A stretch of 8,063 nt of DNA. Origin: JACRBK01 sp964427955. Lineage in GTDB: Bacteria; Chloroflexota; Anaerolineae; Aggregatilineales; Aggregatilineaceae. The stretch's first letter is position 1. Each line of letters opens with the position of its first letter. The translations under genes and the position numbers were made by a program. The notes below the pieces were generated by a model, which was not told where the DNA came from, searched no databases, and saw only the letters and a list, made by a program, of their open reading frames with translations. This document shows positions 1-5,926 of this stretch, piece by piece. Location: the NCBI GenBank assembly GCA_964427955.1, contig CAYRWY010000278.1, positions 1-8,063 of the forward strand, read 5' to 3'.

Positions 1-24
1 TGAAAAGTAAACTCTCGCGCTTCA

Positions 25-90
25 GAGCTTTACCTCACCCCCCAACCCCCTCTCCAACTTTGGAGAGGGGTCAGGGGTGAGGTAAAGCTC
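25..90. repeat. Palindromic intergenic element 1 (REP-like long hairpin)
   Basis: A perfect 17-bp outer arm (25-41, beginning GAGCTTTACC) pairs with 74-90. A perfect 10-bp inner arm (47-56, CCCCTCTCCA) pairs with 61-70 around a 4-nt loop. Only a small internal bulge (42-46 against 71-73) separates the two stems. Flanking AGTAAAC (6-12) is also inverted at 101-107, so the element probably starts left of position 6 and may begin outside the window. The C-rich strand and nested symmetry resemble REP-type intergenic repeats. No transposase or coding signal is present, and the short ORFs here are by-products of the symmetry. Confidence 0.85.
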
Positions 91-102
91 CCAGACAAAA
101 GT

Positions 103-231
103 TTACTGATCCTTGCATTACTATCTAAACTTCCGTGAAGTTCACCCCCTCCTGCGCCTCCCCCGTGCACGGGGGAGGTGGGGTGGGGGTGTTGTCTCGC
201 GGACTTTAGTTTATTCTGCAAGGATCAGTAA
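103..231. repeat. Palindromic intergenic element 2, abutting element 1
   Basis: Perfect 15-bp terminal inverted repeats (103-117, TTACTGATCCTTGCA, and 217-231) bound a 129-bp unit. At its centre is a perfect 22-bp palindrome (157-178, CCTCCCCC-GTGCAC-GGGGGAGG), flanked by a further CACCCCC/GGGGGTG pairing (143-149 with 185-191). The left terminal repeat overlaps the right flank of element 1, so the two units share an end. Together they fill the gene-free stretch between the left window edge and the operon terminator. The size and symmetry would suit a MITE-like or REP-pair element, but no target-site duplication was identified. Confidence 0.8.
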
Positions 232-250
232 CTTGACGCCCTTAGCGCGC

Positions 251-277
251 AAAAAAACCGCCCTGGCGTCAGGGCGG
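251..277 (-). terminator. Intrinsic terminator of the kinase/receiver operon
   Basis: Read on the minus strand, an 8-bp GC-rich stem CCGCCCTG / CAGGGCGG (270-277 with 258-265, 4-nt loop) is followed directly by seven T residues (257-251). It lies 26 bp beyond the stop codon of the last operon gene. This is a textbook rho-independent terminator and fixes the 3' end of the minus-strand operon. Confidence 0.93.
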
Positions 278-303
278 GATCGTAATGTCCTCGCAGGAAA
301 GCC

Positions 304-978
304 CTACCCCCGGTAGGGGCGCGGGCCGTACTGGTCGATGATCAGCTTCCGCAGCTTGTCCTCGCCGGGGGCATCCGGTGTTTGCAGGCGGCGGAACAAC
401 TCCATGAAGCCGTGCGGCTTGACCAGGAACACGTCGCAGCCGTTCTCGAAGGCTTTCGCCATCAACTGGCGCTCGTCCAACATGGTCGCCATGACCATGC
501 GCGCCTCCGGGAAGCGCGGGCGCAGCTTGATCAGCAGATCCACGCCGTTCATATCGGGCAGCTTGTTGTCGATCACGATCAGCGCGAAAGTCGCCGAATT
601 GTCGATAATTTGCAGGGCTTCCGCCGCGGTCGAAGCGCCGCACACTTCCAGTTTGGCCTGCTGGAGCAGCCGGACCAGAAAATCGCGGTTAGCCGGTTCG
701 TCGTCGATCACCAGCGCCAGGTTGGTCTTGGCAACAGGCTTGGCCTCGACGGCGGGCGGTTTCACTTCTGCCACGGGGGCAGCAGGCTTGACGTCGTCCG
801 CGGGCGGTTTCACTTCCGCCGCCGGGGCAGCGGGCTTGACCTCGACCACCGGCGCGGGGGCCGGGGTGGGAGCCGTAGGCGGCAGCGCCGTCACGGCAGG
901 CGGCGGGGTCTCGAGCGGCGGGGGACCGCCCGGCGGCGGAGACTGCGGTCCAACCGTAGGAGAAGTCGATTCGCTCAT
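304..978 (-). CDS. Response regulator: Pro/Ala/Lys-rich head plus C-terminal receiver domain
   Basis: A 224-residue protein. Residues 1-85 are low-complexity and rich in Pro and Ala, with two 16-residue repeats of the form VKPAAPxAEVKPPA (47-62, 63-78). Residues 86-205 are a CheY-like receiver: acidic pair D92/D93, phospho-acceptor D137 in IVIDNKLPDMNG, T165 after beta-4, and K187 in LVKPHG. No DNA-binding or enzymatic output domain follows, only about 20 residues. It presumably passes or receives phosphate, or acts by protein contact, in the pathway of the kinase encoded upstream. The ATG overlaps the previous gene's stop (ATGA), and an AGGAG ribosome-binding site at 987-991 sits inside that gene, pointing to translational coupling. 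A receiver at the C-terminus behind a disordered head, without output, is unusual. The receiver call is firm; partner and role are inferred. Confidence 0.93.
   Translation of the reverse strand: MSESTSPTVGPQSPPPGGPPPLETPPPAVTALPPTAPTPAPAPVVEVKPAAPAAEVKPPADDVKPAAPVAEVKPPAVEAKPVAKTNLALVIDDEPANRDFLVRLLQQAKLEVCGASTAAEALQIIDNSATFALIVIDNKLPDMNGVDLLIKLRPRFPEARMVMATMLDERQLMAKAFENGCDVFLVKPHGFMELFRRLQTPDAPGEDKLRKLIIDQYGPRPYRG
752..816 (-). repeat. 48-bp-period repeat in the receiver head coding region
   Basis: GCGGGCGGTTTCACTTC occurs at 752-768 and again at 800-816, exactly 48 bp apart. It encodes the two 16-residue VKPAAPxAEVKPPA units. The period is a multiple of three, so copy gain or loss would keep the frame. 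Confidence 0.8.
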
Positions 979-1730
979 GAAGCTGACTCCTGGCCGGATA
1001 AGGGCGGTTCGGCAGCGGACGTCGCCACGGACACGACCGGGGCCGGAGTTTCACTCGCGGCGGCGGGCGCAGGCGTAGGGACGGGCGCAGGCGCGACAGC
1101 AGGCGTAGCAGTGGCTACGGGTGCGGGCGTAGGAACGGGTGTTGGCGCAGGCGCGACAGCAGGCGCAGACACGGGCGCAGGCGCGGTAGTGGCCGCGGGC
1201 GTAGGGACGGGCGCAGCAGTGGCCGCGGGCGCAGGTGCAGGCGCGGCGGCAGGCGCAGACACGGGCGCAGGCGCGGTAGTGGCCGCAGGCACAGCAGCCG
1301 GTACAGTGGCCGCAGGTACGGCGGTGGTCACGGGCGCGGGGACGCCCGGTTCCGCGGCTTTGGTGGCCAGTTCGGCGCTGTAATGGTCCAGCATCGCCAG
1401 CAGGTCGGTGATGACCAGCGGCTTGGGCAAATACTGGTCGCAGCCTGCTTCCAAAATGCGCTCACGATCCCCCATCATGGCATAGGCAGTCACCGCGACC
1501 ACCGGGCGCTTGTCGTTGCGCGCGCGCAGGGTGCGGATCACGTCCAGCCCGCTGATCGTCCCGGCCAGCTCGATGTCCAGCAGGATCAGGTCAATCGTGG
1601 GATCGTTCTCCAACGTTTTGAGCGCATCTTCCCCTTCATCGTGAAACACCACGCTGAACTTGCGCGCTCGCACCACGCGCTCCACCAGCGCGCGGTTGAC
1701 TTCATTGTCTTCTACGTAAAGGATTCGCAT
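975..1730 (-). CDS. Response regulator: N-terminal receiver plus long uncharged Pro/Ala/Thr/Val tail
   Basis: A 251-residue protein. Residues 1-118 form a complete CheY-like receiver: E7/D8 acidic pocket, phospho-acceptor D52 in LILLDIELA, T81 in VAVTAYAMMGD, and K103 in YLPKPL. Residues 128-226 contain almost only Ala, Pro, Thr, Val and Ser with no charged residue, including TTAPAPVSAP at both 151-160 and 181-190. No output domain is present. The gene starts 14 bp after the kinase stop, with only a weak GAGAG ribosome-binding site, and ends in a 4-bp ATGA overlap with the next receiver gene. It is likely a direct phosphotransfer partner of the adjacent kinase. The tail could be a flexible tether or interaction surface. 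The REC assignment is firm; the tail's function is unknown. Confidence 0.93.
   Translation of the reverse strand: MRILYVEDNEVNRALVERVVRARKFSVVFHDEGEDALKTLENDPTIDLILLDIELAGTISGLDVIRTLRARNDKRPVVAVTAYAMMGDRERILEAGCDQYLPKPLVITDLLAMLDHYSAELATKAAEPGVPAPVTTAVPAATVPAAVPAATTAPAPVSAPAAAPAPAPAATAAPVPTPAATTAPAPVSAPAVAPAPTPVPTPAPVATATPAVAPAPVPTPAPAAASETPAPVVSVATSAAEPPLSGQESAS
1159..1286 (-). repeat. 38-bp direct repeats, 90-bp period, in the receiver tail coding region
   Basis: Positions 1159-1196 and 1249-1286 appear identical over 38 bp and lie 90 bp (30 codons) apart. A shorter related unit, GGCGCAGGCGCGACAGCAGG, recurs near 1084 and 1144. The high DNA identity, not only protein similarity, suggests recent in-frame duplication in the low-complexity tail. 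Such tracts can vary in length between strains. Confidence 0.8.
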
Positions 1731-1744
1731 CTCGAAAACTCTCG

Positions 1745-3322
1745 TTAACCAGGCTGTTTCTCGGCAGTTTCAACCATCGTGACTACGGGCTGGGTGGGCT
1801 GGGTGGTATCCATCGTCGCCACCGGCTCGACCGGCTGGCTGTCCGACGGCGGCACATGCAGGGGCAGCGCGAAATAGAAGGTGCTGCCTTTGCCGACCGT
1901 GCTCTCGAACCACATCCGGCCATTCATCAAGCGCAAGAGCTGCTGCGAGATGGCCAGGCCCAACCCGGCGCCCTGGCGGCCCTTCTTCCGGCCTGCCGTA
2001 CCTTGCCGGAATTCCTCGAAAATCGTGGTCCGGTCCGCTTCGGGGATACCGATCCCGGTATCTTCCACGCCGAAGATCACTTCCTTGCCTTCGACTTTAA
2101 CTCTCAACTTGATCGACCCGGCATCGGTGAACTTGGCCGCGTTCGAATACAGGTTCAGCAGCACCTGGCGGATACGCAGCGGGTCGCCCAGCGCCATCGG
2201 CAGCGGATCGGGCGTCTCGCGCAGGAGCTTGATGTGCATCGCTTTGTCGCCGACCAACCCCACCGCCGTCGAGAGCACGCCTTTGATGACCGGGCCGAGG
2301 TCCACCGGCTGGATTTCGAGGTCGAGCTTACCGGCATCGACCTTGGACAGGTCAAGAATGTCGTTGATGATGTTCAGCAGGTGCTTACCGCTGCTCAGGA
2401 TCTGGTTCATGTCCTGGCGGTACTGTTCGGGCAGCTCGACGCCATCGTACATCGCCGGGAAGTCGAGCATGGTCTGGCTGAACCCGATGATGGCGTTCAG
2501 CGGAGTGCGCAGTTCATGGCTCATGTTCGCCAGGAACTGGCCGCGGAAGTTCTTGGCCTCTTCTTCCGACTTGCGGGCGACTTCCAGTTCCTTGTTGGCC
2601 GCCTGCACCTGGTCGGTCAGGGCTTGCTGGCGCATCAGGCTTTTTTGCAGCGCCTCGCGGCTCTCGAACAGGGCCATCGTCGTCTGCCGCTCGCGGCGGT
2701 AGTTCTCCAACGCCCATTCGGCAATCGCGTACAGCTCGCCGGACACCTGGGTCGAAAGACCGGTCGCCAGCAGCGTCAGGATCAGCGCGAAGATCGTCGG
2801 GCGTCCCATGACCAGTTCGCCTTCGGCCAGGCTGGGAATGCCGAACGCCGCCAGCGCCGTCACGCCGAGCAGCAGGATCGACTGCCGCACCGGGATCAGC
2901 AGCCCGATCACGAAGACCAGGATCGGGAACACGTAGGGCATGTACTGCTCGCCGAAGGTTTCGCCGTAGGCCGTCGCCAGCGCCACGGTGAGGATGCCGC
3001 CGACCGCGTAGGTCCAGACGGCCCAGGCGAACTTGTCCCGGCTCAAGAATTGGCCGGTCAGGATGGAAGCGACGAACAGAGTCACCGTCGGCAGCGCCAG
3101 CGCGACCAGCGAGACGTTGCGCCCCCCGCTGATCACGATCAGGGTCCACCAGATCATGAACGCTGCGAACAGAGTCACCTTCCACAGAATACCCAGCCGT
3201 TCCGCCCGGACCTCCTGGGCGAAAGAGTGCTGCGTTGGGACATTCATGTCAGGGGTATCAACTGGGGGTGCGGGCTGTTCGTCCCGGCTTAGAGGAAATT
3301 CAGGAACCAGCGCAGATGACAT
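1745..3322 (-). CDS. Membrane sensor histidine kinase (HisKA + HATPase_c)
   Basis: A 525-residue inner-membrane kinase. Residues 1-45 are a polar, probably cytoplasmic head. About six hydrophobic segments follow (roughly 46-66, 71-90, 98-118, 130-146, 147-163, 176-192) with almost no extracytoplasmic loop, so it may sense within the membrane. A coiled coil occupies about 205-262. The H-box is NMSHELRTPLNAIIG with phospho-acceptor H269. The ATP-binding domain has an N-box NLYSNAAKFT (N394), G1 DTGIGIP (421-427), F-box IFEEFRQ and G2 GAGLGLA (451-457). A Pro/Thr/Val-rich tail (about 490-525) ends the protein. There is no receiver on the kinase itself; two separate receiver genes follow in the same operon. 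The start ATG has an AGAGGT ribosome-binding site 4 nt upstream (3327-3332). The stimulus cannot be deduced. Confidence 0.96.
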   Translation of the reverse strand: MSSALVPEFPLSRDEQPAPPVDTPDMNVPTQHSFAQEVRAERLGILWKVTLFAAFMIWWTLIVISGGRNVSLVALALPTVTLFVASILTGQFLSRDKFAWAVWTYAVGGILTVALATAYGETFGEQYMPYVFPILVFVIGLLIPVRQSILLLGVTALAAFGIPSLAEGELVMGRPTIFALILTLLATGLSTQVSGELYAIAEWALENYRRERQTTMALFESREALQKSLMRQQALTDQVQAANKELEVARKSEEEAKNFRGQFLANMSHELRTPLNAIIGFSQTMLDFPAMYDGVELPEQYRQDMNQILSSGKHLLNIINDILDLSKVDAGKLDLEIQPVDLGPVIKGVLSTAVGLVGDKAMHIKLLRETPDPLPMALGDPLRIRQVLLNLYSNAAKFTDAGSIKLRVKVEGKEVIFGVEDTGIGIPEADRTTIFEEFRQGTAGRKKGRQGAGLGLAISQQLLRLMNGRMWFESTVGKGSTFYFALPLHVPPSDSQPVEPVATMDTTQPTQPVVTMVETAEKQPG

Positions 3323-3429
3323 CTTGACCTCTATAAAAAATCAATTGGCGCGAGTGATAGTAACTACGGCGTGAAGAACAAGCCAAAAACAGATCACGTT
3401 CAGCGTAACCAGCTAATAAGCGATGAAAA

Positions 3430-3480
3430 GACCACCCTTAGTATACTCCACTTTTGCCCTCTGCTTGACAGGACCACCCT
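3430..3480. promoter_or_regulatory. Possible operator: two GACCACCCT repeats 42 bp apart
   Basis: GACCACCCT occurs at 3430-3438 and 3472-3480 in the same orientation. The start-to-start spacing of 42 bp equals about four helical turns, so both copies would face the same side of the DNA. The second copy directly follows the TTGACA hexamer. The position between divergent promoters fits a regulator site, but two 9-bp copies could be chance. Confidence 0.35.
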
Positions 3481-3497
3481 CAAAAATTCAGTAATAT

Positions 3498-3525
3498 TTC
3501 ATAATTGCGCAGGCCGATCTATAAT
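3498..3525 (+). promoter_or_regulatory. Candidate sigma-70 promoter for the small ORF and downstream genes
   Basis: A perfect -10 hexamer TATAAT (3520-3525) is preceded at 16 bp by TTCATA (3498-3503; four of six -35 matches). It would start a transcript near 3532, giving a short leader of about 28 nt before the ATG at 3560. Confidence 0.6.
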
Positions 3526-3559
3526 TTGCACGAAACTGGCTACCAGAAAGGATCGTACT

Positions 3560-3655
3560 ATGTTGAGATGGTTCACGCGCCGCCTCGCCCGGCGGACCGC
3601 TCGCCGCACCGAACGGCGGATGTTGCGGCGTTTCATGCGCCGCCGGCTGCGCTAG
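3560..3655 (+). CDS. 31-residue arginine-rich peptide with RRxx periodicity
   Basis: An ATG-started micro-ORF with a good ribosome-binding site (AAAGGA, 3547-3552, 7 nt before the ATG) and a consensus -10 about 35 bp upstream. The peptide opens MLRWFTRRLARR and has 15 Arg in 31 residues and one acidic residue (E18). Arg pairs recur every fourth residue six times (7-8, 11-12, 15-16, 19-20, 23-24, 27-28). Hydrophobic residues (W4, F5, L9, M21, L22, F25, M26, L30) are at both ends. If helical it would be a strongly cationic rod able to bind nucleic acid, anionic lipid or an acidic protein. It precedes the PAP2 membrane-protein gene by 43 bp, with a T-run (3667-3671) but no clear stem between them, so co-transcription is plausible. 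The reading frame is open upstream, but without matching composition or a start signal, so I use the ATG at 3560. I recognise no family; function is unknown. Confidence 0.6.
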   Translation: MLRWFTRRLARRTARRTERRMLRRFMRRRLR

Positions 3656-3687
3656 ACACTTCGGCCTTTTTATCCGGTTATAGCGGT

Positions 3688-3691
3688 AGGA
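3688..3691 (+). promoter_or_regulatory. Ribosome-binding site deciding a TTG start
   Basis: AGGA lies 7 nt before the TTG at 3699. An in-frame TAG at 3687-3689 rules out a start further upstream. The next alternative, a GTG at 3732, lacks a comparable site. Confidence 0.6.
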
Positions 3692-3698
3692 CATCAGG

Positions 3699-4481
3699 TT
3701 GCTGCAAAAACTATCCACCCGGTCATGGTTCGTGCGAGTATTCAAAAATCGGCTGGCCCTATACGTGATTCTGTTGGCGGTTGAGTTCCAGTTCTTCACG
3801 ATCAACCTGCTCAATACCTATTTGCGCCATCCAACTGATGGTTGGGAACTGAAATTCAACGTCGTCGACAACCACCTGACGCCGCACCCGATCTGGTTGA
3901 TCCCCTATTTTATCGGCTTCTTCTTCGCCGCGCTGATCCCGCTGTGGGCGCTGCTCCACATGCCCATTCAGCTCTACCGCCAGTTCATCCTGAGCATGGT
4001 GATTGCCGGGACGTTCAGCTACACCATCTACATCCTGCTGCCCACCTACGTGACCAAGCCCGTGCCCGACGAGGTGCCTGGTCATAGTTTTTTCGCCGAC
4101 CGCCTGCGCGACACCTACAAAGCCGACGCCGAAGCCAGCTCGCACAATGCCGCCCCCAGCCAGCACGTGTTTTATGCCCTGCTCAACATGTGCTTCATGA
4201 TCCGGTGGCGACCCCAAAAGCGCGTCTTCGCCTTCTGGGCCGCACTCGCCGCCCTGATCGTCGCCTCGACACTGCTCACCCAGCGGCATAACACCCCGGA
4301 CGCGATCACCGGGTATGCGGTCGCCGTCGGCGCATACTATGCCGGGTGCGGGCTGGGCGCGCGCGTGACCGCCGTCCTGGGCGACGAGGATACGCCGATC
4401 ACGCTGTCGGCCCTCACCCGCCGCGTGCAGACCCGGCTGCGCCGCCGCTCCGCCCGCGGGGCCGAGGTCGATACGCTGTAG
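3699..4481 (+). CDS. PAP2-superfamily (Aur1/IPC-synthase-like) integral membrane protein
   Basis: About 260 residues with roughly six transmembrane helices (near 19-39, 66-88, 96-115, 155-168, 176-195, 203-228). Two PAP2 catalytic motifs are visible: C2 as APSQHV (152-157, H156) and C3 as TQRHNTPD (194-201), with H197 and D201 in the HxxxD arrangement. C1 is weak; LPTYVTKPVP (114-123) takes its place, as in the Aur1-like branch (PAP2_3), where it is also divergent. In that family these residues support phosphate ester hydrolysis or transfer of a phospho-headgroup onto lipid, so a lipid phosphatase or phosphotransferase is likely. The substrate cannot be told. The start is a TTG with an AGGA site. 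A basic cytoplasmic tail (RRVQTRLRRR) ends the protein. The aminotransferase gene follows after 35 bp, probably in the same transcript. Confidence 0.85.
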   Translation: MLQKLSTRSWFVRVFKNRLALYVILLAVEFQFFTINLLNTYLRHPTDGWELKFNVVDNHLTPHPIWLIPYFIGFFFAALIPLWALLHMPIQLYRQFILSMVIAGTFSYTIYILLPTYVTKPVPDEVPGHSFFADRLRDTYKADAEASSHNAAPSQHVFYALLNMCFMIRWRPQKRVFAFWAALAALIVASTLLTQRHNTPDAITGYAVAVGAYYAGCGLGARVTAVLGDEDTPITLSALTRRVQTRLRRRSARGAEVDTL

Positions 4482-4516
4482 TCCGTTTGTTCGCCGAATG
4501 TTTTGGAGAACCCGCC

Positions 4517-5824
4517 ATGACTGCCTACGATACCCCACGCTTTGTCGTCCCGGACGCGCACCTCGTCCCGGTCAACGCCTACCCCGGCAGCCTGTCCGAC
4601 GTCCCGCCGTCGCGGATGTTCATCATCAAGCTGTCGCTGAAAAAATATAAGGATCGCGTCGGCCCTGACGCCGTGACCTTCGACGCCTCGCAGGGTGACG
4701 GCGGGGCTTCGCTGCCCGGCGTGCCCCACGCTCTGCTGGACCGGGCGCACGAGCTGGTCAAGCAGCACGGCACGGCCTACGACTTCCCCTACGGCGCGGA
4801 CGTGTTCCGCAAGGCCGTGATCGAACAGTATTGGCAGCTCGATCCGGCGCTGGGCTGGGGTCCGGCCAACGTGGTGGCGACCGTCGGCGGGCGGGATGCG
4901 CTGGTCAAAGCCTACGACGCTATGATCAACCTCGGCACGGGCCGGATCGGCGACGTAATCATGGTGTCGCGCGTGCCCTGGGTCAGCTACAACTGGGGCC
5001 CGTATGGCCTCGGCGCGAACGTGCTGCTGGCCCCCGGCGACGAGGCGACCGCCTGGCGCTACAGCGAGGACTCGATCCGCGCGGCGGTGGAGTTCTGCCA
5101 ACAATCCGGCGGGCGGCAGATCGCCGGGATCGTGATCACCTCGCCCGACAACCCGACCGGGCACACCCTGCCCGCCGAACGCCAGATCGCGCTGGGCCAA
5201 TATGCGCTCGAAGCCGGGATTCCGTTCGTGCTCTACGACTGGATGTACCACTACATTACCGAAAGCGGCCCGATGGACCTCAATGCCTTCCTGAGCGCGT
5301 TCGACCCGGCGCAGCGCGAGCGGGTGATGATCGTCGATGGGCTGACCAAGTCGCTGGGCGCGTCGAACGTGCGCGCGGGGCACCTGCTCGCCGGAAAGCG
5401 CGTGATCGACTTCGTCAGCAGCCGCGCGTCACACGCCGTGCTGCCGTCCTTCCACGGGCAGGCGGTCGGGCTGGCCGCGTTCGAGATGGGCTTCCGGCAG
5501 GCCGCCGAGCCGATCATCGGCCCGACCAACGCCAGCCGCCAGGTCGTGCGCCAGTTCCTCACCGAGCACGGCTATCACTTCATCATGGGCGACGGCGGCT
5601 ACTACGCCTTCGTGAACGTGGGGCGCTGGATGGACGCGGCGGGGATGCAGGACGGGTACGCGCTGCTCGAACACCTGGCGGGCAACTTTGGCGTGGCGGT
5701 CGTGCCGGGCGAGGTCTTTTCCGACGAGGGCCGCCGCTGGATTCGTTTCTCGTATGCGCTGCCGCCGGACGTCACACGCGGCGCGCTGACCCGTTTCCAC
5801 GAGGGGCTGACGGCGCTGGAGTAA
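4517..5824 (+). CDS. Pyridoxal-phosphate-dependent aminotransferase, class I/II fold
   Basis: A 435-residue fold-type I PLP enzyme, the usual length for class I/II aminotransferases. In order: ATVGGRDALVKAYDAM (cofactor phosphate-side loop, about 121-136), SPDNPTGHTL with PLP-contacting N212, VLYDWMYHY with Y240/D241 (D pairs with the pyridine nitrogen), DGLTKSLGASNVRAGH with Schiff-base lysine K278 and R286, and GRRWIRFSYA with R410, the expected substrate-carboxylate arginine. No signal peptide or membrane segment, so cytoplasmic. The ATG at 4517 has a GGAG site 8 nt upstream (4505-4508); the frame is open further upstream, but only across the end of the PAP2 gene, where it lacks a start signal. 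The amino donor and product cannot be assigned, and the neighbours give no pathway. A copy of the 3'-end repeat begins at its stop codon. Confidence 0.94.
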   Translation: MTAYDTPRFVVPDAHLVPVNAYPGSLSDVPPSRMFIIKLSLKKYKDRVGPDAVTFDASQGDGGASLPGVPHALLDRAHELVKQHGTAYDFPYGADVFRKAVIEQYWQLDPALGWGPANVVATVGGRDALVKAYDAMINLGTGRIGDVIMVSRVPWVSYNWGPYGLGANVLLAPGDEATAWRYSEDSIRAAVEFCQQSGGRQIAGIVITSPDNPTGHTLPAERQIALGQYALEAGIPFVLYDWMYHYITESGPMDLNAFLSAFDPAQRERVMIVDGLTKSLGASNVRAGHLLAGKRVIDFVSSRASHAVLPSFHGQAVGLAAFEMGFRQAAEPIIGPTNASRQVVRQFLTEHGYHFIMGDGGYYAFVNVGRWMDAAGMQDGYALLEHLAGNFGVAVVPGEVFSDEGRRWIRFSYALPPDVTRGALTRFHEGLTALE

Positions 5825-5843
5825 AAGCAGATTCAACGCAGAG
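5822..5843 (+). repeat. 3'-end repeat motif, copy A (after the aminotransferase)
   Basis: Starting with the stop codon TAA, the sequence AAAGCAGATTCAACGCAGAG matches the motif that follows the two minus-strand genes, read in gene orientation. Its TTCAACGCAGAG (5832-5843) is a perfect 12-bp inverted repeat of 5966-5977, so the convergent intergenic region is bounded by facing copies. Confidence 0.75.
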
Positions 5844-5904
5844 TTGATCATGGCGCGGCACATCAAAGGGATGAAAAGGTACGGGCGGCCAAGTGGCCCT
5901 CACC

Positions 5905-5923
5905 CCTGGAAATTAGCTCCAGG
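5905..5923. terminator. Weak hairpin between convergent genes
   Basis: CCTGGA (5905-5910) and TCCAGG (5918-5923) form a 6-bp stem with a 7-nt loop, followed on the plus strand by a long pyrimidine tract rather than a pure T-run. It could end the aminotransferase transcript, but it is not a strong intrinsic terminator. The rest of the 171-bp gap (5825-5995) is repeat sequence with no gene. Confidence 0.35.
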
Positions 5924-5926
5924 TCT

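Larger units (their letters stand above)
3323..3559. other. Divergent intergenic region between the kinase operon and the small-ORF/PAP2 unit
   Basis: About 237 bp, clearly more AT-rich than the flanking genes, without a credible ORF. It must hold the promoters of both divergent units. On the plus strand there is a good -10 (TATAAT, 3520-3525) and a perfect -35-like TTGACA (3465-3470) that lacks a good -10 at normal spacing. A palindromic AGTATACT (3440-3447) could serve as a -10 in either direction, but no convincing -35 accompanies it. For the minus strand I see only a weak TTGGCT / TACTAT pair (3386-3381, 3362-3357). A 9-bp direct repeat lies inside the region. Confidence 0.7.

Noticed and set aside
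30..316. Short ORFs on both strands at the left edge
   Set aside because: They fall wholly in palindromic repeat sequence and encode Pro/Gly/His low-complexity peptides with no start signals.
752..1290. Repeats considered as a CRISPR-like array
   Set aside because: The repeats are in frame inside low-complexity protein tails, with repeat-like spacers and no palindromic direct repeat or cas genes.
382..1383. Plus-strand ORF with a long Gly/Ala/Thr-rich half
   Set aside because: The Gly/Ala repeats are the reverse complement of the Pro/Ala tail of the receiver gene. There is no independent domain or start signal.
1856..3292. Long plus-strand ORF (478 codons) opposite the membrane kinase
   Set aside because: Gln/His/Arg-rich translation with no domain; it is antisense to a kinase with all catalytic boxes intact. 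Long antisense ORFs are expected in high-GC coding DNA.
3371..3655. 94-codon extension of the arginine-rich small ORF
   Set aside because: The upstream 63 codons cross the promoter region, have unrelated composition and lack a ribosome-binding site; the ATG at 3560 has both promoter and ribosome-binding site.
3640..3671. Possible terminator between the small ORF and the PAP2 gene
   Set aside because: A CTTTTTA run is present, but only a 4-bp GCCG/CGGC stem with a long loop could form before it.
4346..4516. N-terminal extension of the aminotransferase
   Set aside because: It overlaps the PAP2 gene and is Arg/Pro/Gly-rich shadow sequence; the ATG at 4517 has a GGAG site and starts the conserved protein.
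4337..5383. Minus-strand ORF opposite the aminotransferase
   Set aside because: No motifs or ribosome-binding site, and composition typical of an antisense shadow; the plus-strand frame has every PLP-enzyme motif.
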